Source: UBA4802 sp964509195
GTDB lineage: Bacteria; Spirochaetota; UBA4802; UB4802
Direction: 5' to 3'
NCBI GenBank assembly: GCA_964509195.1
Contig: CAZDWJ010000012.1
Coordinates: 1-64,000 of the forward strand
Length of the DNA stretch: 64,000 bases
The notes under the pieces are model-generated. The model made no database searches. It had not been told where the DNA came from and worked only from the letters and a program-made list of their open reading frames with translations. Position numbers and translations under genes: made by a program. Each line of letters starts with the position of its first letter. The first letter of the stretch is position 1. Positions 60,072-64,000 of this stretch are shown here, one piece after another.

Positions 60072-61298
60072 ATGTTTGAACTGGCGTTAAGATATATCTT
60101 TTCACGGAAATTGCAGTCATTGCTTATGCTTATTGGTGTAGTGTTTGGGTGTGGTGGCTATATTGTGTTTACGTCAATACAAACCGGTTTTCAGAATTTT
60201 TTAAAAGAGCGCCTTATAGAAAATAATGGTCACATAACCATACGGAGCCGGGAGGATTACATTACACCTGAATCTCTTACAGGTGTATTCTTTAAGGGTA
60301 AGTATATCTGGTGGATAACAGAGCCTTCGGGTAAACGCTCACATGATTATCTGCAGAGCGCGTGGTACTGGCAAAAACGCTTAGAAATGCTTCCCTACGT
60401 TGTTGCAAGCACACGGCGTATAGAAGCAACAACCACCTGTAGCCGGGGTTCGTTTTCACGGTCCGTGTCACTGAGAGGAATTGATCCTTTTACTGAACCA
60501 AAGGTAACAAATATTGCAGGGGATATTATTGAAGGGAAATTGCAGATGCTTGCAAGTGGCAATAATATGGTTATCGTGGGTGTGGAGCTTTTGAAGTTTT
60601 TAGGAGCAAAAGTTAATGATACTATTAATATCATTAATCCCAATGGGAATGTGTATCCCGTCAAAGTAGTTGGGATTTATTCTTCAGGTGACAGGCGCAA
60701 TGATGAATCCCTAATACTTGGCTCCATTACCACTGTGCAGAATATTTTAGAAAGCCAGGGAAAAATCACGAAGATAGTGGTGAAAACAACAGATGCAAAT
60801 AAGGCAGCACAGTATGCGCAGGAGCTATCACAATACAGCTTTGATAAAGTTGAAAGCTGGGATCAGGTCAATGTCAATTTTTTGAGTATGACAAAGCAGC
60901 AGTCACTTATTCGCCAGATAACAATGTTTACCTTTATTCTAGTGGTCTCTTTTGGCATATACAATGTGTTGAACATGATGGTCCATCAAAAACAGCGTGA
61001 AATTGCAATCTTGCGGTCTATTGGGTACACCAGCGGTGATACAGTACTGCTATTCTTATTGCAGGGTGCATTTATCAGTATAGCAGGTGGAATTATTGGG
61101 CTTATTATTGGATATGCTGCCTGCAGTTATATACAGACAATACAATTGCCAGGAAGGCCCATGATGGTTGCATGGGATGTGTCAATCTACGTATGGGGAT
61201 TTCTGCTGGTGGTTACCTCTTCACTTCTGGCAAGTTTTCTTCCAGCAAAGAATGCCGGCAAACTGTCGCCCATTGAAATTATCAGGAGAACTGAGTAA
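60072..61298 (+). CDS. ABC transporter permease, MacB/LolC type
   Basis: 408 residues with one N-terminal and three C-terminal membrane helices and a large periplasmic MacB-type domain between them, typical of mechanotransmission ABC proteins that drive export or lipoprotein release. FSRKLQSLLMLIGVVFGCGG and KQREIAILRSIGYTSGDTVL are the conserved cytoplasmic-side parts. It starts five bases after the adaptor gene, and its stop shares one base with the start codon of the ATPase gene. Confidence 0.9.
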   Translation: MFELALRYIFSRKLQSLLMLIGVVFGCGGYIVFTSIQTGFQNFLKERLIENNGHITIRSREDYITPESLTGVFFKGKYIWWITEPSGKRSHDYLQSAWYWQKRLEMLPYVVASTRRIEATTTCSRGSFSRSVSLRGIDPFTEPKVTNIAGDIIEGKLQMLASGNNMVIVGVELLKFLGAKVNDTINIINPNGNVYPVKVVGIYSSGDRRNDESLILGSITTVQNILESQGKITKIVVKTTDANKAAQYAQELSQYSFDKVESWDQVNVNFLSMTKQQSLIRQITMFTFILVVSFGIYNVLNMMVHQKQREIAILRSIGYTSGDTVLLFLLQGAFISIAGGIIGLIIGYAACSYIQTIQLPGRPMMVAWDVSIYVWGFLLVVTSSLLASFLPAKNAGKLSPIEIIRRTE

Positions 61299-61975
61299 TG
61301 CTGGCAATTGAAGCACATAATGTGGTAAAAAGGTTTGGAGATTTCACTGCGCTGCAATCAATAAGCCTTGCTATTAACAAGGGGGAGTTTGTGGCTATTA
61401 CCGGAAAATCAGGTTCGGGTAAATCCACGTTGTTTTATTCATTGAGTGGCCTTGATGTGATCGACAGCGGCAAAGTGTTTGTTTTAGGGAGCAATATCCA
61501 CAGTATGCCCCAGGAGGATTTACATGAATTTAGAAACACTAAAATGGGATTTGTGTTTCAGTTTCATTATCTGGTGTCTGAATTAACAGGGCTTGAAAAT
61601 ATTCTGCTTCCTGCAAAGAAAAAAAACCTGCATAAAGAAAAGCTGGATTATGCCCTCTATCTTTTAGAGTATTTTGCGATAGCTCATTGTAGGGACAAGT
61701 TGCCGTCGCAGATGTCAGGTGGGGAGCGACAGCGTGTTGCTGTTGCCCGATCACTTATTATGAATCCGGATATTCTCTTTGCTGATGAGCCTACCGGCAA
61801 TTTAGATTCCATCAATAGTGAGATAGTGATGAACATCTTCCGTGAGATTAATAAGAAGAACGGCACTACCGTTATCCTGATTACTCATGATGATGAATAT
61901 GCACACCTGGCCGACCGTGAGATTTATTTAAAGGATGGAGTGATAGATTCTGATGTGAAGTATAAGAGGAAGTAG
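61298..61975 (+). CDS. ABC transporter ATPase, MacB/LolD type
   Basis: 225 residues: Walker A GKSGSGKST, Q loop FVFQFHYLVSELTGLENI, signature MSGGERQRVAVARSLI, Walker B ILFADEPTG and the switch His in ITHDDEYA. All motifs are intact. It pairs with the preceding permease and forms the ATPase of the export system. Its ATG overlaps the permease stop by one base. Confidence 0.93.
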   Translation: MLAIEAHNVVKRFGDFTALQSISLAINKGEFVAITGKSGSGKSTLFYSLSGLDVIDSGKVFVLGSNIHSMPQEDLHEFRNTKMGFVFQFHYLVSELTGLENILLPAKKKNLHKEKLDYALYLLEYFAIAHCRDKLPSQMSGGERQRVAVARSLIMNPDILFADEPTGNLDSINSEIVMNIFREINKKNGTTVILITHDDEYAHLADREIYLKDGVIDSDVKYKRK

Positions 61976-62010
61976 GGGTAATAATCATGTGCCCCTCATA
62001 CCTCACATTT

Positions 62011-62039
62011 AATTTCTCTCCTTGCTAAGGAGAGAAATT
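62011..62039. repeat. Perfect 13-bp hairpin after the ABC genes
   Basis: AATTTCTCTCCTT / AAGGAGAGAAATT, with a GCT loop, followed at a distance by CCCTCATGAGTTAATGAG and GGGGAGGGGGTGAAGG. It resembles the CTCTCCTTG..AAGGAGAG and GGGGAGGGGGTGAGG modules of a widespread intergenic repeat. It may end or attenuate the transcript between the ABC genes and tolC. Confidence 0.5.
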
Positions 62040-62177
62040 TACAAAATACTCCCTCATGAGTTAATGAGATGATTGCTGAATGCATTTGAGCAGGGGAGGG
62101 GGTGAAGGTAAAAAATAAATCTCATTTTTAGAGGAGGTTTATGTATGCAGTAAATATATTTTGATCATGGAAAAATA

Positions 62178-62585
62178 TTGGGTAGAGATATATATAATTT
62201 TAGAATAATCCCTTATCTGCTTATTACAATTGTTTTGATATCGTGTAATGCTGAAAAGGAGTATCAGTATTATCTTGTCATTGATTCATATTATGCAAAT
62301 TTTTATGGATATTATTACATTAATGGGGAATATGAAGATTCCTTTGGGGGTAAGGCGGATTTTACAGACGAATATGGCAACACCCACTATTATTATGAAA
62401 AAGGGCTGGATGTGGAAGGTGAGGCAATAACTTCCATTAAAGTGTATGCATATAAAGAAAACGAAAAAGCTTCGGTCACGATATCGTTGTGGAAAGATAG
62501 TGTTGAATTGAAGTCTGTTAGCAGTGGTTCATATGAAGGCTATGATGAGGATACGGAAAAATATTCATTAACTGTGGGCCCCTAA
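62178..62585 (+). CDS. Small lipoprotein, uncertain start
   Basis: 135 codons, with a signal peptide ending in the lipobox VLISC (about Cys23) and a beta-rich mature part of about 110 residues, very rich in Tyr and acidic residues (YYANFYGYYYINGEYEDSFG). The frame has only a TTG start. A strong site GAGGAGG lies before an ATG at 62141 in another frame, which stops after seven codons. One frame slip in the T run at 62159-62162 would join the two. I do not recognise the family. It lies between the ABC and TolC genes of an export operon. Confidence 0.55.
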   Translation: MGRDIYNFRIIPYLLITIVLISCNAEKEYQYYLVIDSYYANFYGYYYINGEYEDSFGGKADFTDEYGNTHYYYEKGLDVEGEAITSIKVYAYKENEKASVTISLWKDSVELKSVSSGSYEGYDEDTEKYSLTVGP

Positions 62586-62619
62586 TACTATGAATTTTTA
62601 GAAGATGAAGAGGATAGCA

Positions 62620-64000
62620 ATGAGTAAAGGTAAAATAATTAAAGCAATGATAATTATTGCAATATACATTGCAGCAGTTTTTGCAGGTTATTCTTTTTTG
62701 TTATCACATAGAACATTTGCACAGGAAAACACCAATGTCATTTCATACGAACAATTTATATCGGTCATTGCACAAAAATTGCCAGAAATTAAAATTAATG
62801 CTCTGCAGGTGCAGAAAGCGTATAACCAGGTTGAAAAAGCTAAAAGTGTAGATGACACCAACCTCATTGCAAAAGGGCAGTATGCAAGGCAAAAAATGTA
62901 CACAACCGGAAAAAGCCTGTTTGAACCGGATTATAAGCAGTCATATTATGGGTATACAGGTATAGAGCAAATACTAGCATCTACCGGTACACGTGTGTCA
63001 TTGGGGTTGGAGTATAATTCTTCATCTATAAAAGGCAATCTAACCATACCACCACAGGCATATTCCGTTGATGAATACAGCCCTTCAATTACTGCAACTA
63101 TCACACAGCCTCTTTTGCAAAATGCATTTGGCATAATTGACCGTTATGAAAAAAACAATGCGCAAATGAAATTAGAGATACAGAAGCTACAGCAATTACA
63201 GGATGATACATCGGTGCTTAATTACTATAAGAAGATATATTTCAACTGGCTTTTATATAAACAGGCTCTTGCAATTATGAAGGAAAGTATTTCCAGTTCA
63301 CAGGAGCTGGTGGATTCTGTACAGAGGAAAGCACGTGCAGGGCTTGCAGAAAACGATGATGTGCAAAAGGCATTGTCATCACTTCTGAGCTATCAGTCAC
63401 AGTATAAACAGTATGAAATTACCTATAATTCAATAGGTGATGAACTTTCACTTTATTTTGATGCAACCATATCACCTGAAGATAGTGATTTAAAAAATGT
63501 GTTTGATAGTGTACTGGCTACAGAGTATAGTGAGGTACCATTTGAACTCACGCGGTCATACATAATTGTAAAAAAGAATATAGATTTAATACACTATAGC
63601 ATGGATGTGGCAGACAACAGCAAGTTACCGCAGATGAATTTAATACTTTCTGCAACGCGAAAAAACTACAGTGACAGGCAGCGTGAAGCATTGAGCAAAT
63701 TGCCTGATACCGATTATTCAGTTGGGTTTGAATTTAGCTATCCGTTAGGTAACCATAGTGCGCAGTCACAGCTCGATGAATATGAGCTATCGCTTAAAGA
63801 ACTTGAACAGAACCTTTTAAGTACCCGTAACAGTTATTACAAGTCGTTGAAAGCGCTGCTTCAATCTCTGTATGGATATAAAGAGCTTATAGTGACACAT
63901 AATAAAAATTTGCAGGCTTTATTTTCGCAGCGCCAGACCGAACGGAAAAAATATGAACAGGCACGCCTTGATTTACAATATTTGATTAATACTGAAAATA
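62620..64000 (+). CDS. TolC-family outer-membrane protein (3' end outside window)
   Basis: The frame is open from ATG 62620, behind GAAGAGGA, to the end of the window, so at least 460 residues. A signal/membrane segment (AMIIIAIYIAAVFAGYSFLL) is followed by helical repeats typical of outer-membrane efflux channels: INALQVQKAYNQVEKAKSVD, ATITQPLLQNAFG, and QRKARAGLAENDDVQKAL at the helix-strand turn. A second repeat begins near residue 310 (SMDVADNSKLPQMNLILSAT). It completes the MacAB-TolC-like operon; how it engages a hairpin-less adaptor is unclear. Confidence 0.85.
   Translation, partial: MSKGKIIKAMIIIAIYIAAVFAGYSFLLSHRTFAQENTNVISYEQFISVIAQKLPEIKINALQVQKAYNQVEKAKSVDDTNLIAKGQYARQKMYTTGKSLFEPDYKQSYYGYTGIEQILASTGTRVSLGLEYNSSSIKGNLTIPPQAYSVDEYSPSITATITQPLLQNAFGIIDRYEKNNAQMKLEIQKLQQLQDDTSVLNYYKKIYFNWLLYKQALAIMKESISSSQELVDSVQRKARAGLAENDDVQKALSSLLSYQSQYKQYEITYNSIGDELSLYFDATISPEDSDLKNVFDSVLATEYSEVPFELTRSYIIVKKNIDLIHYSMDVADNSKLPQMNLILSATRKNYSDRQREALSKLPDTDYSVGFEFSYPLGNHSAQSQLDEYELSLKELEQNLLSTRNSYYKSLKALLQSLYGYKELIVTHNKNLQALFSQRQTERKKYEQARLDLQYLINTEN

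Larger units (their letters stand above)
4772..63793. repeat. Dispersed 9-mer GCGATAGYT (29 core copies, about 22 full)
   Basis: Counted by eye on both strands. Core GCGATAG/CTATCGC starts: 4772, 5673, 8606, 11291, 13560, 14466, 16713, 16884, 17330, 18858, 23997, 26370, 26801, 29907, 30276, 32050, 34115, 37043, 37664, 41718, 41766, 45842, 45989, 49975, 58295, 58608, 59594, 61676 and 63787. About 22 continue as YT, often with C or A after it (GGCGATAGCTCC or GGCGATAGTTAC). At this base composition about five 7-mers and fewer than one 9-mer are expected. Copies occur in coding sequence in all three frames, in intergenic DNA and in both orientations (19:10). Confidence 0.8.

Overview
The window is an AT-rich stretch from a diderm (Gram-negative-type) bacterium. 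Lipoproteins, a TolC-type outer-membrane protein, a PBP1C/alpha-2-macroglobulin pair and a MacAB-type exporter show two membranes. The adaptor of that exporter lacks the alpha-helical hairpin, as in Borrelia BesA. This, with the many HDOD, PilZ, GGDEF and TPR proteins, makes me favour Spirochaetota, but that is inference. No plasmid, phage or complete insertion sequence is seen.

Layout. 1-4.9 kb (+): the end of a nicotinate phosphoribosyltransferase, a run of unknown envelope proteins with a PDZ lipoprotein, an HDOD protein and a metallo-beta-lactamase-fold hydrolase. 4.9-10.6 kb (-): a diguanylate cyclase, a histone-deacetylase-family amidohydrolase, two unknown genes (one with LysM and a membrane helix) and an HTH-cupin regulator. 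10.7-11.2 kb: an RHS fragment. 11.3-17.9 kb (-): a complete trpEGDCFBA operon with a leader peptide carrying three tandem Trp codons and a multi-hairpin attenuator. 18.1-18.6 kb (-): two very small genes interrupted only by UGA. One is a clear HesB-like selenoprotein and the other a probable new small membrane selenoprotein. 18.9-28.3 kb: Lon, a thioesterase, a PilZ protein, two lipoproteins, two TPR proteins with a 26-residue membrane peptide gene, and a DHH phosphoesterase. 28.5-33.8 kb: a VWA/FlgO-like lipoprotein, DNA polymerase IV behind a palindromic promoter, and a CoA-transferase. 33.9-36.1 kb: a decayed accessory patch of orphan RHS-tip and immunity-like ORFs. 36.1-49.1 kb (+): alpha-2-macroglobulin and PBP1C, an ADP-forming acyl-CoA synthetase, a cysteine desulfurase with a DUF3343 partner (a pair linked to selenium use), and a second HDOD protein. 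49.1-54.3 kb (-): pelDEFG. 54.4-58.0 kb (-): a thiolase and a FadN-type bifunctional beta-oxidation protein. 58.4-58.6 kb: tRNA-Cys and tRNA-Leu. 59.3-64.0 kb (+): a MacAB-TolC-like export operon running off the end.

How it fits together. Beta-oxidation, acyl-CoA thioesterase, CoA-transferase and ADP-forming CoA ligase suggest a fatty-acid/short-chain-acid energy metabolism. GGDEF, PilZ, HDOD and Pel genes suggest c-di-GMP-linked surface behaviour. The selenoprotein pair and the cysteine desulfurase/DUF3343 pair both point to an organism that uses selenium.

The strongest signals outside ordinary genes are: (1) the UGA-interrupted selenoprotein pair, (2) the trp attenuator, and (3) a dispersed 9-mer, GCGATAGYT, found about 22 times where fewer than one is expected. 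It lies in all reading frames and also between genes.
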